This document shows, piece after piece, positions 1 to 8,142 of a stretch of DNA of 64,000 nucleotides. Each line of letters begins with the position of its first letter. Position 1 is the stretch's first letter. The notes under the pieces were generated by a model. It was not told where the DNA came from, did not search any database, and saw nothing but the letters and a program-made list of their open reading frames with translations. The DNA lies in the NCBI RefSeq assembly GCF_024733015.1, contig NZ_JANKJG010000012.1, forward strand, positions 1-64,000, given 5' to 3'. Made by a program: the position numbers and the translations under genes. The stretch is from Pseudosulfitobacter koreensis (lineage in GTDB: Bacteria > Pseudomonadota > Alphaproteobacteria > Rhodobacterales > Rhodobacteraceae).

Positions 1-102
1 GAGAGCCCCAAGCCCTTCAAATGGACCAAAACCGCCGAGGATATTCTCACCCGGGAACGCCGCGCCTTGGATAAGCTCGATCAAATCCGAGGGAACCGGT
101 AA
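1..102 (+). mobile_element. IS630-family transposase, C-terminal end only
   Basis: The first 33 codons of the window form an open frame that ends in TAA at 100-102. The peptide contains KPFKWTKTAEDIL, which resembles the conserved tail of IS630-type DDE transposases (K/R-PF-x-WTKTADxIL). The rest of the gene lies upstream of the window, so the catalytic DDE residues cannot be checked. The right inverted repeat should lie just after the stop, but its outer end cannot be fixed from this side alone. The next gene on the minus strand runs into this element, which suggests the insertion sequence landed in or beside it. Confidence 0.65.
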
Positions 103-695
103 GATACGTCAGACTCAGAGCACTAGATGAAAGAACTTTATTCAAAACCCTGCCAAGAAGAAAAGCTGTTAAAATTCCTAATCCTGCAATTGACGCGCCA
201 AGTATTAGCGGGCGAAATCTGTTAAACGTATTTATTTCCTCGCTAGAAACGTAAAGTGCTTCACCTATGTGATTTTCAGATCTCAATTGTATAGTGGGTG
301 TTACGACTGTTTTTGCTTTGGCAAAAGTTTGTATCCTTACAACTTCCCCAGTACGCAACTCCGGAAATGAAATTTTTTATTTGACTATTTTCTAGTGTAG
401 CCTTTGAGAGCTTGTAATCAGTATTGCCTACCCATGCTACTTGTATGTCATCAATACTATCTGAATATCGCAAAAAAATTTCGATCGCGCTAATTTTCTC
501 GGGTAGTAGGTTTTCAACTCGAAATGTTTGAGAGGAAAGTATCTCCCCGGTGTACTCAAGTGAAGCAGTGGCTTCGGTTGTAAGAATCAGACGCTCCTTT
601 GGTTTAACCCAATCCGTGTAGTGGAATATGAAGAGTCCACCTAACACTGCGACGATAAGTGGTGCTATGAGATACGAAATGATTTTGTTAAACAT
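47..695 (-). pseudogene. Frameshifted two-TM hypothetical membrane protein
   Basis: Two minus-strand reading frames look like one broken gene. The first part starts with ATG at 695 and has a membrane segment at about residues 5-25, then a soluble domain. It runs out of frame into a run of six A (minus strand) near 370. Removing one A joins ...SQIK to ISFPELRTGEVVRI in the second frame, which continues to a second membrane segment (PLILGASIAGLGILTAFLLG) near the end. The last codons overlap the IS630 element, so the 3' end is probably not native. The segment is clearly more AT-rich than its surroundings, which suggests recent acquisition. The family is not recognised. A homopolymer sequencing error is a real alternative to a true mutation. 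Confidence 0.5.
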
Positions 696-1004
696 TTTTG
701 ACGGCTTTCAGAAAATATAGTGCTAATGCTAGCTTAATAGCTTCGCACCGGAAACTAGTAAATTTTCTAATTTGTCGCGCCTAAATTATCATCATCTTGC
801 GAAGAGCATGGATGTTGCGTAACGCGAGTGATTTAAACGCGCTCAGGTTCCACTCGAAACGCCCCCCTCAGTTCCAACGCACCCAACAGCACCCACACCC
901 TAAACCTCCGCCAGTTCGACCGTGAAACTGTCCTCCGGACAGTTTTGCGAGGTGGGTCTTACCCCACCCACACCCCGTCACCGCTCCCCACTTCACCCCT
1001 CCAC
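696..1004. other. Intergenic region with no recognisable gene
   Basis: About 310 bases separate the broken membrane gene from the antitoxin-like gene. The left part is AT-rich like the broken gene and the right part is GC- and C-rich. Apart from one perfect hairpin (925-945) I see no gene, RNA or repeat that I can name. No toxin partner for the neighbouring antitoxin is visible here on either strand. Confidence 0.6.
925..945. repeat. Perfect 9-bp hairpin, possible terminator
   Basis: AAACTGTCC (925-933), a TCC loop and GGACAGTTT (937-945) form a perfect inverted repeat. It lies downstream of the antitoxin-like gene read on the minus strand, where it could end transcription, although no long T-run follows. 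From memory, similar hairpins occur repeatedly in roseobacter genomes; that is unverified here. Confidence 0.45.
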
Positions 1005-1307
1005 CTACTCGACGACCGGATAGGTCCACGCCTCCCCCACCACCTCCATCCGGTCAAAGGCGCTGTCCAGCCGGGCCGCCGCGACACGGCGGTTCGTGTC
1101 CACCTGCAACCTGTGGATCAACTCGTTGACGTCGCGCCCCTGCACCTCGCCCAGCACATGCGCGTCGCGCATCGGGATCACCGCGCAGACCGGGCGGCGG
1201 TAGCGGGTCAGCCACAGGTTGCCGCCGTCGCGGATCACGAAGCGCAGCAGCGGGCCGCTGTTTGCGCGGAAATCTGAAAAAGAAACTGAGTGAATGGCCG
1301 GTAGCAT
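1005..1307 (-). CDS. Phd/YefM-like antitoxin, apparently orphan
   Basis: A 100-residue protein starting MLPAIHSVSFSDFRAN. The ATG at 1307 is chosen because an AGGT Shine-Dalgarno lies just upstream and the frame upstream is filled by repeat sequence. The pattern S-x-SDFRANSGPLL...GGNLWLTRYRRPVCAVIPM matches the N-terminal fold of prevent-host-death antitoxins, in which a short helix is followed by the ITRxGxPVAVLVP-type strand. Such proteins bind operator DNA and neutralise a toxin of the RelE/Doc/PIN type. No toxin gene is seen on either side. The upstream region carries a pair of direct repeats that could be its operator. It sits in an accessory-looking edge beside an IS630 remnant. The family assignment is by resemblance only. 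Confidence 0.5.
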   Translation of the reverse strand: MLPAIHSVSFSDFRANSGPLLRFVIRDGGNLWLTRYRRPVCAVIPMRDAHVLGEVQGRDVNELIHRLQVDTNRRVAAARLDSAFDRMEVVGEAWTYPVVE

Positions 1308-1332
1308 ATCGTCGCACCTCGCGCGGCTGTTG

Positions 1333-1438
1333 CGGTTTCGTACAAAACCGGCCCGAATATGTACAAGACCCTGAAAACGGGGCCAAAACGCCCCGTCTCG
1401 CCCCTTCGGTCCTGTACGTATCTCGCCCGGATATGTAC
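1333..1438. repeat. Two 32-bp direct repeats with GTAC half-sites
   Basis: Copies at 1333-1364 and 1407-1438 are identical at about 23 of 32 positions, with 74 bp between starts. Each copy has GTAC at both ends of a 21-bp interval (1340 and 1361; 1414 and 1435) and shares GCCCG and ATATGTAC. They lie 26-131 bp upstream of the antitoxin-like gene at 1307, where an autoregulatory operator would be expected. Two-turn spacing of half-sites suggests protein binding on one face of the helix. Confidence 0.55.
1377..1396 (-). terminator. GC hairpin between the direct repeats
   Basis: ACGGGGC (1377-1383) and GCCCCGT (1390-1396) pair around a six-base loop. Read on the minus strand the stem is followed by TTTTC. 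It could be an attenuator ahead of the antitoxin-like gene, or the end of transcription coming from 1499. It is short and the call is weak. Confidence 0.3.
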
Positions 1439-1498
1439 GCAATCCACCCTACAGCGGCGGCCTGCGCGTGCGGTTAACCCACCGTGCGCCCGGTTAGG

Positions 1499-2053
1499 TC
1501 AGTGACCAAAGGCCGCGTCTTCCATCCATTCCATTTCGCCCTGTCCCGCGCGCATGTGCAGGCAGGCAGAGCCGGTGCGCTGGAAGTAGAGCGCCTCAAT
1601 TTCATACCATCCGGGGACGGGCACATTGACCTCGACGGCCTCGGATTCCTCGCAGGGATGACGCCCGTCAAAGTACACGACTTCCTGCCCTCCGATGCTG
1701 GCCTGAAGCCCATCATTGCTCAGGAAATCAATGACATAGGTGCCGGACGCGTCGAACCTGACATAGCCCGAAATCCCCGCCACAACATTGTGCGCCTGGG
1801 CAGACGTCAGGGTCAGATCCCCGTCCGCGGTGTCGCGGTAATCCAGCCCGCTCAGCGGCGTGCCGGGCGTCGCATCCTCGACCAGCCGCGCGGCCTGCTC
1901 CAGCGACTTCACGTCCGGCGGATAGGCATAGCGCACCGCAAGACCGGGGTTCAGATCGCCAGGCTGCGGGTCGGCAGGCACCAGTTCCAGCGGCGCGGAC
2001 CAGAGGGTGGATGCAAGGCAAGTCATTGTTATCGTGGAAAGAAACAGCTTCAT
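1499..2053 (-). CDS. Secreted PA14-domain-like protein
   Basis: A 184-residue protein. The start at 2053 gives a typical signal peptide (MKLFLSTITMTCLASTLWSA) and is preceded by GAGGGG. The mature part contains GISGYVRFDASGTYVIDFLSNDG, followed by a segment with GRHPCEESEAVEV and a GWYEIEALYFQRTGSACLHM stretch. This is the alternation of strand motifs seen in PA14 beta-barrels, which often bind carbohydrate. Two cysteines remain after cleavage and may form a disulphide. It should act in the periplasm or at the surface. It lies downstream of the glycan operon on the same strand but about 100 bp away, so cotranscription is possible but not shown. The precise ligand is unknown. Confidence 0.6.
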   Translation of the reverse strand: MKLFLSTITMTCLASTLWSAPLELVPADPQPGDLNPGLAVRYAYPPDVKSLEQAARLVEDATPGTPLSGLDYRDTADGDLTLTSAQAHNVVAGISGYVRFDASGTYVIDFLSNDGLQASIGGQEVVYFDGRHPCEESEAVEVNVPVPGWYEIEALYFQRTGSACLHMRAGQGEMEWMEDAAFGH

Positions 2054-2152
2054 CTCGGGCCCCTCGGCGGATCGGAATGCCCCCAGATTACGCGGTTGCA
2101 GGGGCCGCGCAAAGCACTTCTTCAAGGCGCTGGCGAAATGAATCGCGACGCA

Positions 2153-2884
2153 TCACACCAGTGCCCCGGCAATGTCGAATTTGGTGGCGCCACCGTCCTG
2201 CAATTCCGCGATGAAACGGGCGGCAAATTCCCACACTTCGGCGGTGTGAACCAGGTGATGGGTCAACAGGCCCAGCGGCTCCTCGCTGCCCGATTCCATA
2301 TGTTTTACAGCGGCTTGGATGATCCAGTCGGTGTCCGCCAACCCCTGGTCGCCCTTCCAGAATATCGGATCAACATGGGTGTTGAAGACGCGCAGACCTC
2401 GCACGTTTTCGGCCCCGCGCGTCCCGAATGTCGACAGCCCCCGATACCCCTGCGTCGCCAGCTGCGCGGTCAGCCTGTCCCCGATCCGATTCCACGGCGG
2501 CACGAACATCGGCACCAGCCCCGATACGAAAAATTCCCCCATACGCACAAGGCTTTTTGCAGTCTCTTCGGCGGCCTCTGGACGGTCCCGCTGGAATTCG
2601 GATTTCTTCGCTCCGGGGGCCGATGTGTCGGCATGTGCCCAGCCATGGACCAGCGGGATCAGATAGGGCGAACCTGCTGAAAACGCAGCCAATTCCCGCG
2701 TTGCATGGGCCGGGATAACCGCGATGTGAACGGGCACATCCGCAGCGCGTGCCATCGCCTCCAGCCGCTCCAGATCAGGCGTTACCGCCACCGCATCATC
2801 GTCGCGCCACCAGAATTGCAGGGGGCGTTTCTGCGCCCGCCGGTCGCGCAGTGCTACGCGCAAAGGGTGCCAGTCAACCTGCAT
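2153..2884 (-). CDS. NodB-like polysaccharide deacetylase family protein
   Basis: About 243 residues, last gene of the glycan operon. It overlaps the upstream glycosyltransferase gene; an in-frame GTG six bases earlier (2890) is an alternative start. Motif FWWRDDDA (about residue 25) fits the first NodB motif with its catalytic and metal Asp residues. HGWAHAD is the second motif (HxxxH), VPPWNR fits the third (normally RxPxG or PPWN variants), and LLTHH sits near the end. The protein has no signal peptide or membrane segment, so it would act in the cytoplasm or on a lipid-linked intermediate. Expected chemistry is metal-dependent removal of an N- or O-acetyl group from a sugar. The substrate cannot be deduced; context says a glycan built by the four neighbouring glycosyltransferases. 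Confidence 0.7.
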   Translation of the reverse strand: MQVDWHPLRVALRDRRAQKRPLQFWWRDDDAVAVTPDLERLEAMARAADVPVHIAVIPAHATRELAAFSAGSPYLIPLVHGWAHADTSAPGAKKSEFQRDRPEAAEETAKSLVRMGEFFVSGLVPMFVPPWNRIGDRLTAQLATQGYRGLSTFGTRGAENVRGLRVFNTHVDPIFWKGDQGLADTDWIIQAAVKHMESGSEEPLGLLTHHLVHTAEVWEFAARFIAELQDGGATKFDIAGALV

Positions 2885-4004
2885 TTCCACTCACAATCTC
2901 CCGTGCAATCCGCACAGTTTGCGCTGCCCCGTCTATACCGGTCGTTAACGGCGCGCGCGGTGCTGCGGCAAGCGTTTCATTCACCGCATCCAGCAGGCGC
3001 TGCGGCGTCATAACCCCCGACCGCAAAACGGAAATTCCCGATTGTTCCGCCAGCGCATCGGCGCGCAGGCCCTGCTCAACCTCATCGCCCTTGTCGAAGG
3101 GGACAAACACCGCGCGCACCCCGGTTTGCAGCACGTCCAGCGCGGTATTATAGCCGCACATCGACACGGAAACCGCCGCCCCGCACAGCATCTGGCGAAA
3201 GTCGGGGCGGGCCGGTTCGACGGTGCAATTCGCGGGGGCCTGTGCGCGCAATTCAGCGATGCCTGTCGCGCCTCCGCCCACCAGAATGCGCCAGGCGCGG
3301 ACCCCGTCCAAAGCCGCAGCGCCCAGGGCTGCGGCAAAGAGGTCACCGCCCACGCTGCCGCCTCCTGCGCTGACCAGAACCTCGCCCTGGCCGGTGCCAT
3401 CGGGATGGGGCAGGGGCGCCGCAGGGGCGACAAAGCCTGTATAAAACAGATGCTTGCGCAGCGCGTCCGACACCGGCCAACTGATGTCGAGCGGTGCGAT
3501 GTCTGCGACCGAATGGACCAGAACACCGCTGTAGAACGCAGCGATCAGCGTTTCGGCAAGCGCCGCCTTGGCGGGTTTCGAAGGCGGGGCAAGGATGTCG
3601 CGGACCGACGACAGCACGGGGATGTCTGCCTCTCTCGCGGCTTCAAGCAAGGCCGTGAATTCAGCGCGCAGGATGCGGCGGCCAAAGGGGAAAAGCTCGG
3701 TGATCAGCAGCTCGGGCGCGGCCCCGGCAAAGGCGTCCAGCAACATCTGCCGACGTGCCGCCAGATAGGGCGCATCGGCCTCGATGTTGTCCACGGTCAA
3801 CAACCGGCTGAAGTCGACGCCATCGGACTTCAGCGGCGGCAGTTGCACCAGATCGACACCGGCAAAATCCAGATGTGCGACAGTCACACCACCGCTGACC
3901 AGCACCACGCTGTCGCCCGCCGCGGCAAAGGCACGGGCCAGTGTCAGGGCGCGGGTCAGATGGCCTGTGCCCAAAAGATGCGTGACGACGATCATCACCT
4001 TCAT
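2874..4004 (-). CDS. COG4671-like glycosyltransferase (MurG-like fold)
   Basis: A 376-residue protein beginning MKVMIVVTHLLGTGHLTRAL. The G-T-GH-x-x-R motif near the N-terminus and the C-terminal donor-site pattern SMCGYNTALDVL match the GT-B fold of MurG-like and COG4671-like glycosyltransferases. VLVSAGGGSVGG marks the start of the second Rossmann domain (about residue 205). It overlaps the upstream phosphatase gene by four bases and the downstream deacetylase gene, so it is clearly cotranscribed. It is a distant paralogue of the gene at 6884-8119, which has the same GTGHL/GLGHL and GGYNT signatures. The sugar donor and acceptor are unknown. Confidence 0.75.
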   Translation of the reverse strand: MKVMIVVTHLLGTGHLTRALTLARAFAAAGDSVVLVSGGVTVAHLDFAGVDLVQLPPLKSDGVDFSRLLTVDNIEADAPYLAARRQMLLDAFAGAAPELLITELFPFGRRILRAEFTALLEAAREADIPVLSSVRDILAPPSKPAKAALAETLIAAFYSGVLVHSVADIAPLDISWPVSDALRKHLFYTGFVAPAAPLPHPDGTGQGEVLVSAGGGSVGGDLFAAALGAAALDGVRAWRILVGGGATGIAELRAQAPANCTVEPARPDFRQMLCGAAVSVSMCGYNTALDVLQTGVRAVFVPFDKGDEVEQGLRADALAEQSGISVLRSGVMTPQRLLDAVNETLAAAPRAPLTTGIDGAAQTVRIAREIVSGNAG

Positions 4005-4582
4005 GGCCGCGCCTCCAGCCGGATAGGTGTGCCGTCGTAGGTCCAGTCGGCACCGGAAATATTGATCATATACAATCGGTTACGCTTGATGGAAAACGGT
4101 GCAGGCCCGTCGAAATTCCAGCCCGTCGCATGGGCCAGCAGCACCCGCATCACGCCGATATGGCAGACGGCAACGCTGTCGCGGGTCAGCGCATTGGCCC
4201 ATGGCACCAGCCGTGCGCGCAGCTCTGCGGGGCTTTCGCCACCCGGCGGCGCATAGGACCAGCCCCAATCCTCGATGTCGCGAAACCCGCTGTCGGGGTC
4301 GGCGCGCAGATCGGCTCCGCGCTGTCCTTCCCACGCGCCCCAGTCCATCTCCATCAGTGCCGGATCGGTCAGCGGCGCATGGCCTGTCAGCAGTTCGGCG
4401 GTCTGCACGGCGCGTTGCAGGGGGCTGGACCACAGTTGCGCATCGTCCCATGGGGCGGGCAGGCGCAAGGCGCGCAGCCCCGCGATGGCGTCGTCGTCCA
4501 GCGCGATATCGGTGCGCCCCTGAATGCGGTGGGCGCGGTTCCACGCGGTGTGTCCGTGGCGCAAAAGGGCAAGACGGATCAT
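4001..4582 (-). CDS. Histidine phosphatase superfamily protein
   Basis: A 193-residue protein starting MIRLALLRHGHTAWNR. The LLRHGxTxWN motif carries the phosphorylated histidine and its arginine. A later LWSSPLQRAVQTAELL block and VAVCHIGVMRVLL supply the conserved SxxxRAxxTA and second-histidine motifs. This is the branch that includes phosphoglycerate-mutase-like and sugar-phosphate phosphatases. Its position, overlapping glycosyltransferase genes on both sides by four bases, suggests it removes phosphate from a sugar or polyprenyl intermediate in glycan synthesis. That role is inferred from context only. Confidence 0.75.
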   Translation of the reverse strand: MIRLALLRHGHTAWNRAHRIQGRTDIALDDDAIAGLRALRLPAPWDDAQLWSSPLQRAVQTAELLTGHAPLTDPALMEMDWGAWEGQRGADLRADPDSGFRDIEDWGWSYAPPGGESPAELRARLVPWANALTRDSVAVCHIGVMRVLLAHATGWNFDGPAPFSIKRNRLYMINISGADWTYDGTPIRLEARP

Positions 4583-5646
4583 GGTGCGCAGTCCCTCAAG
4601 GCCTGGTCCAACACGCGCGCGGCAGCAGGCAGCAGGTGGTGCGCTGCAACCTCGGCACGGGCCGCGGCCCCTGCGGTGGCGCGCACGTCAGCATCGGCCA
4701 GCAGTGCGTCAACGTCGCGCGCCAGCGCGGCGGGGCCATCATCGGGCGCGGGGTGCCGACCCACCACCACGTCGCGCACGCCGTCGCGGTCTTGCGCGAC
4801 GACGGGAATACCTGCGGCCTGCGCTTCGAGATAGGTCAGCCCAAAGGCTTCGTTGACGCCGGGCCACAGCAGCAGCGACGCCCGCGCATAGAAGGCATCA
4901 AGGTCCGCACCGGTCTTGAGCCCATGCAACTGCACACGGTCGCCAAAGGGTGCCATCAGGGCGGCGACATCGTCACGGGCAGTGCCGTCGCCCACGATAT
5001 CCAGCCGCCAATCCGGGTGCTGCATCAACGCAAGTGTCTGGGAAATCAGCGTATAACTGGCCAGCTTGTCGCCGTGCCGCATCATGCCCACCGACAGCAT
5101 CGGCCCCGACAGGTCTGACGCCGCAGGCAGCGCGGTGCGGGCCAGAAACGGCGGCAGGTGGGTCAGCCGCTGCCCTTCGGGCGCATCCCGGCGCAGGGTC
5201 TGGCTGTCGCGTTCGGTCAGGTACAGCACCGCGTCGGCGGCATCGCAGGCCGCTTCGGACGCGGCGGCAAAGGCGGCCCAAGGGCCGACCAGCCGTTTGC
5301 GCGCACGGGTCGATTCCACTTGCAGATAGGGAATGCCAAGCGCGCCGCAGACCACCGGACCGATCAGGTCGGGAGCCTTGTAATAGTTGTGATAGGTCAG
5401 CCAATGGGTCCAGCTCGCCGCCTGGTCCGAGGTCAGCAGGCGGTCGATTTCCATCTGCGCCTTGGCCATCAGATCGGCCTGAAGCTCGGCATCGCCGCGC
5501 CCGTCGTAAAGGCGCAAGCCCGATACCACCTGCGTGTCATGGCCCGCCATCTCAAGCGCCGCGATCAGCGCCCGCGCCATCGCCCTGTCGCCCGACGGCA
5601 CCGGATGATCCGGTGCCTTGAGCGGAGCATAGACAGCGACGGTCAC
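4579..5646 (-). CDS. GT4-type glycosyltransferase
   Basis: A 355-residue GT-B glycosyltransferase. The N-terminal half starts MTVAVYAPLKAPDHPVPSGDR with the acceptor domain. The C-terminal half has LSVGMMRHGDKLASY, then VQLHGLKTGADLDAFYARASLLLWPGVNEAFGLTYLEAQAAGIPVVA. That stretch holds the E-x-FG-x-x-x-x-E motif of family 4 retaining enzymes (NEAFGLTYLE). No membrane segment is seen. Four-base overlaps with both neighbours place it in the middle of the glycan operon. The nucleotide-sugar donor cannot be named from sequence. Confidence 0.8.
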   Translation of the reverse strand: MTVAVYAPLKAPDHPVPSGDRAMARALIAALEMAGHDTQVVSGLRLYDGRGDAELQADLMAKAQMEIDRLLTSDQAASWTHWLTYHNYYKAPDLIGPVVCGALGIPYLQVESTRARKRLVGPWAAFAAASEAACDAADAVLYLTERDSQTLRRDAPEGQRLTHLPPFLARTALPAASDLSGPMLSVGMMRHGDKLASYTLISQTLALMQHPDWRLDIVGDGTARDDVAALMAPFGDRVQLHGLKTGADLDAFYARASLLLWPGVNEAFGLTYLEAQAAGIPVVAQDRDGVRDVVVGRHPAPDDGPAALARDVDALLADADVRATAGAAARAEVAAHHLLPAAARVLDQALRDCAP

Positions 5647-6887
5647 GCAGCCCCCGCCAGCAGGGCGCGCAGGCGTGTCGCCAGATGGTCGATACCGGGC
5701 TGCATGGTGAACTCGGCGCGCAGGCGGGCGTGGGCCGCCTCGGCCAGCTTCGGCCCCAGCGCAGGCTCACGTGCCACGCGGGTCATCGCATCGGCAAGCG
5801 CCTGGGGCGCGTCGTCGCTCAGGATGCCATGGGTGCCGTCGGTGATGAACTCGGGGATGGCCGAGACCGGCGTGGACAGGATCGGCAGTTTCTGGCTGGC
5901 GGCTTCCATCAGCACGTTGGGCAGCCCGTCGCGGTCGCCGTCATCCGCCACGCGGCTGGGCAGCACGAACAGATCGGCGTCGCGCATGGCGGCGATGACT
6001 TCGGGCTGGTCGCAGGCACCGCGCCATGTGATCCGGTCATCGACGCCTGCGGCCTCTGCTTGCGCACGCAGCGTGTCTTTCAGCCCGCCGCCGCCGATAT
6101 GGGTCCAGTGCCACGCCATATCCTTGGGCAGCAGCGCCAGCGCCGCGATCAACCGGTCAAAGCCCTTTTTCTCGACCAGACGCCCGACGCTCATCATCCG
6201 CAGCGGGGCATCGGCAGCACGCAAGACCCGATCGGGGGCAGGCGGGAACCGGTTCAGGTCCAGCCCGTGATAGACCAGATCGACAGGGGTGCCAGCCGAC
6301 AGCCCGTTCAGATGGTCCGCGCCGAAAGCGGTGCAGGTGGCACCAAGGGCGGCGCCATGGGTTGCTGGCGAAAGCTTGTCGCGCAGATCCCATTCGGGCG
6401 AGGTCCAGATGTCCTTGGCATGGGCCGAAAAGCTCCAGGGCAGGCCGCGCAGGATCGCGGCATAGCGCGTGACCGATGCAGGCGTGTGCAGGAAATGCGC
6501 ATAAAGCGCGCCAGTGTCTTCGGGCAGTTCATGCGCCATGACGCAGGCCTGACCGAAACGGCGGATGCGGTTGCGGGTGGCGTCTCGTTTGTAGTCGGCA
6601 CGGAAGGCCGCCCAGGCCGCCGCCCATCCCGGCAATCGGCGCGCATGCAGCAGGGCACGGGCAACGCGGGATGGCTCATTGCGCAGGTATTCCGGCAGAT
6701 AGCGCACCGGCCCGCCGAAACGGTCGTGCAGCGGGTGCGTCTTGGTGTCGGTCGGATGGCGCAGCGACCATATATCGAGCGCAAGGCCAGCCGCCTCAAG
6801 CGCCACCAGTTCCTGGGCGATGAACGTCTCGGACAGGCGCGGCCAGCCCTTGACCACCACCGCAAGGCGGGCAGGCGGCTGGGTCAT
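5643..6887 (-). CDS. GT4-type glycosyltransferase
   Basis: 414 residues from the ATG at 6887, which overlaps the TGA of the upstream gene; a longer frame exists but lacks a better start. KGWPRLSETFIAQELVALE at the N-terminus is typical of exopolysaccharide GT4 enzymes with the S-ETF motif. VGRLVEKKGFDRLIAALALL starts the donor domain, and DLFVLPSRVADDGDRDGLPNVLMEA carries the family 4 E-x7-E region in the variant DGLPNVLMEA. It would transfer a sugar retaining the anomeric configuration onto a lipid-linked or growing glycan on the cytoplasmic side. It is the third gene of the operon. Confidence 0.8.
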   Translation of the reverse strand: MTQPPARLAVVVKGWPRLSETFIAQELVALEAAGLALDIWSLRHPTDTKTHPLHDRFGGPVRYLPEYLRNEPSRVARALLHARRLPGWAAAWAAFRADYKRDATRNRIRRFGQACVMAHELPEDTGALYAHFLHTPASVTRYAAILRGLPWSFSAHAKDIWTSPEWDLRDKLSPATHGAALGATCTAFGADHLNGLSAGTPVDLVYHGLDLNRFPPAPDRVLRAADAPLRMMSVGRLVEKKGFDRLIAALALLPKDMAWHWTHIGGGGLKDTLRAQAEAAGVDDRITWRGACDQPEVIAAMRDADLFVLPSRVADDGDRDGLPNVLMEAASQKLPILSTPVSAIPEFITDGTHGILSDDAPQALADAMTRVAREPALGPKLAEAAHARLRAEFTMQPGIDHLATRLRALLAGAA

Positions 6888-8119
6888 TCCGCGGCGGACC
6901 GGGTATAGCTGCGCGACATCAGGATGTGGGCGCGTTCGTTGACGCAATCCAGCCCGTCCAGCAGTCCGTCTGCGCCTGCGTCCGACGGTTTGCCCTGCGA
7001 TGGCAAGGCGCGGATGGCGTCGATCATCGACTGCGCGGTCATGCCGTCGCGGGTTTCATCCAGCATCCGCACAAGGCCCAGATCCTCGGCGCGGCTGGCG
7101 CGTATCCATTGTTCCAGGCGTGGCACGGTGCGCGGCACGATCACCGCGCGTTTGTCAAAAGACAGCACCTCGCAGAAGGTGTTGTAGCCGCCCATCGACA
7201 CCACGCCCTCGGCCTTGGCAAACAGCGCCTCGATCCGGCTGTCAAAGCCCAGGGCGGTCACGCGCCCGTCCAGCTTGTCCACGCGCGCCTCGAAATCGTC
7301 GCGCACCTCGCCGGACAGGAACGGGCCGTAGACCAGCATCGCGCGCGGCTCCAGCGTCGGGTCCTGCTCGTAGGCGGCCAGCACCAGATTGACCATCGCC
7401 GCGCCGTCGCCCCCACCGCCGGGGGTTATCAGGACATAAGGATCGTCCGGCACCTCGTCGGACTCGACGCCCTCGCGGCGCAGGTAGCCGGTCCAGTACA
7501 TCCGCGCGCGCAGATCGTCGGACAGGGCCAGCCCTTCTGTCGGATCATAGACGGAACGGACGCCGTAGACCCAGACCTCGTCATAGAATGTCTCGGTTGC
7601 GACCAGCGCGCCCTTGCGGTCCCATTCGGCGGCCAGAACCTCGGGTTCGTCCAGCACATCGCGCAGGCCCAGAACGGTGCGGGCGTGACCGGTCTCGCGG
7701 ATCATCTCCAGCGTCGGCAGCAGCTCGCCGCGAAAGCCTGTGGGTTCCTTGTCCACGATCAGCAGATCGGGGTCATATTGCTCGACCGCCGCGCGGATCA
7801 GCGCCGCACGCAGGTTCGTGGTCTCGTCGATGTCCAGACCCAGCGTCTGGCTGACATATGATCCGTCGACCAGCTTGGTCACGCCGGGCAGGCGGATGTG
7901 GTCGACCCGCTCGGGAAAGGTGAACCGCCCAGCCACGGGCGATCCGGTCAGGATTATCGCAGAGGCATCAGGATTGGCCTGTGTCAGCGCCGCGGCCAGC
8001 GTGCGAGAGCGGCGCAAGTGGCCAAGACCAAAGGTGTCGTGGCTGTAGAGAACGATCCGTCGCGGACGATCGGGGGATCTGCTATGTGCCGGAGGCAGTG
8101 TCGTGTCGTGCGCCATCAT
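6884..8119 (-). CDS. COG4671-like glycosyltransferase
   Basis: 411 residues, start supported by an AAGGTGG site just upstream. RIVLYSHDTFGLGHLRRSRTLA contains the GLGHxRR motif of the COG4671 family. YVLITPGGGGDG begins the C-terminal Rossmann domain and EGVVSMGGYNTFCEVLSF is the donor-binding SMGGYNT motif shared with MurG-like enzymes. It starts 23 bases after the nucleotide-sugar dehydrogenase stop and overlaps the next gene by four bases. It shares its architecture with the gene at 2874-4004, so one operon carries two members of this poorly studied family. The product is unknown. Confidence 0.78.
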   Translation of the reverse strand: MMAHDTTLPPAHSRSPDRPRRIVLYSHDTFGLGHLRRSRTLAAALTQANPDASAIILTGSPVAGRFTFPERVDHIRLPGVTKLVDGSYVSQTLGLDIDETTNLRAALIRAAVEQYDPDLLIVDKEPTGFRGELLPTLEMIRETGHARTVLGLRDVLDEPEVLAAEWDRKGALVATETFYDEVWVYGVRSVYDPTEGLALSDDLRARMYWTGYLRREGVESDEVPDDPYVLITPGGGGDGAAMVNLVLAAYEQDPTLEPRAMLVYGPFLSGEVRDDFEARVDKLDGRVTALGFDSRIEALFAKAEGVVSMGGYNTFCEVLSFDKRAVIVPRTVPRLEQWIRASRAEDLGLVRMLDETRDGMTAQSMIDAIRALPSQGKPSDAGADGLLDGLDCVNERAHILMSRSYTRSAAE

Positions 8120-8142
8120 GAGCCACCTTTGATATTTCGTGG

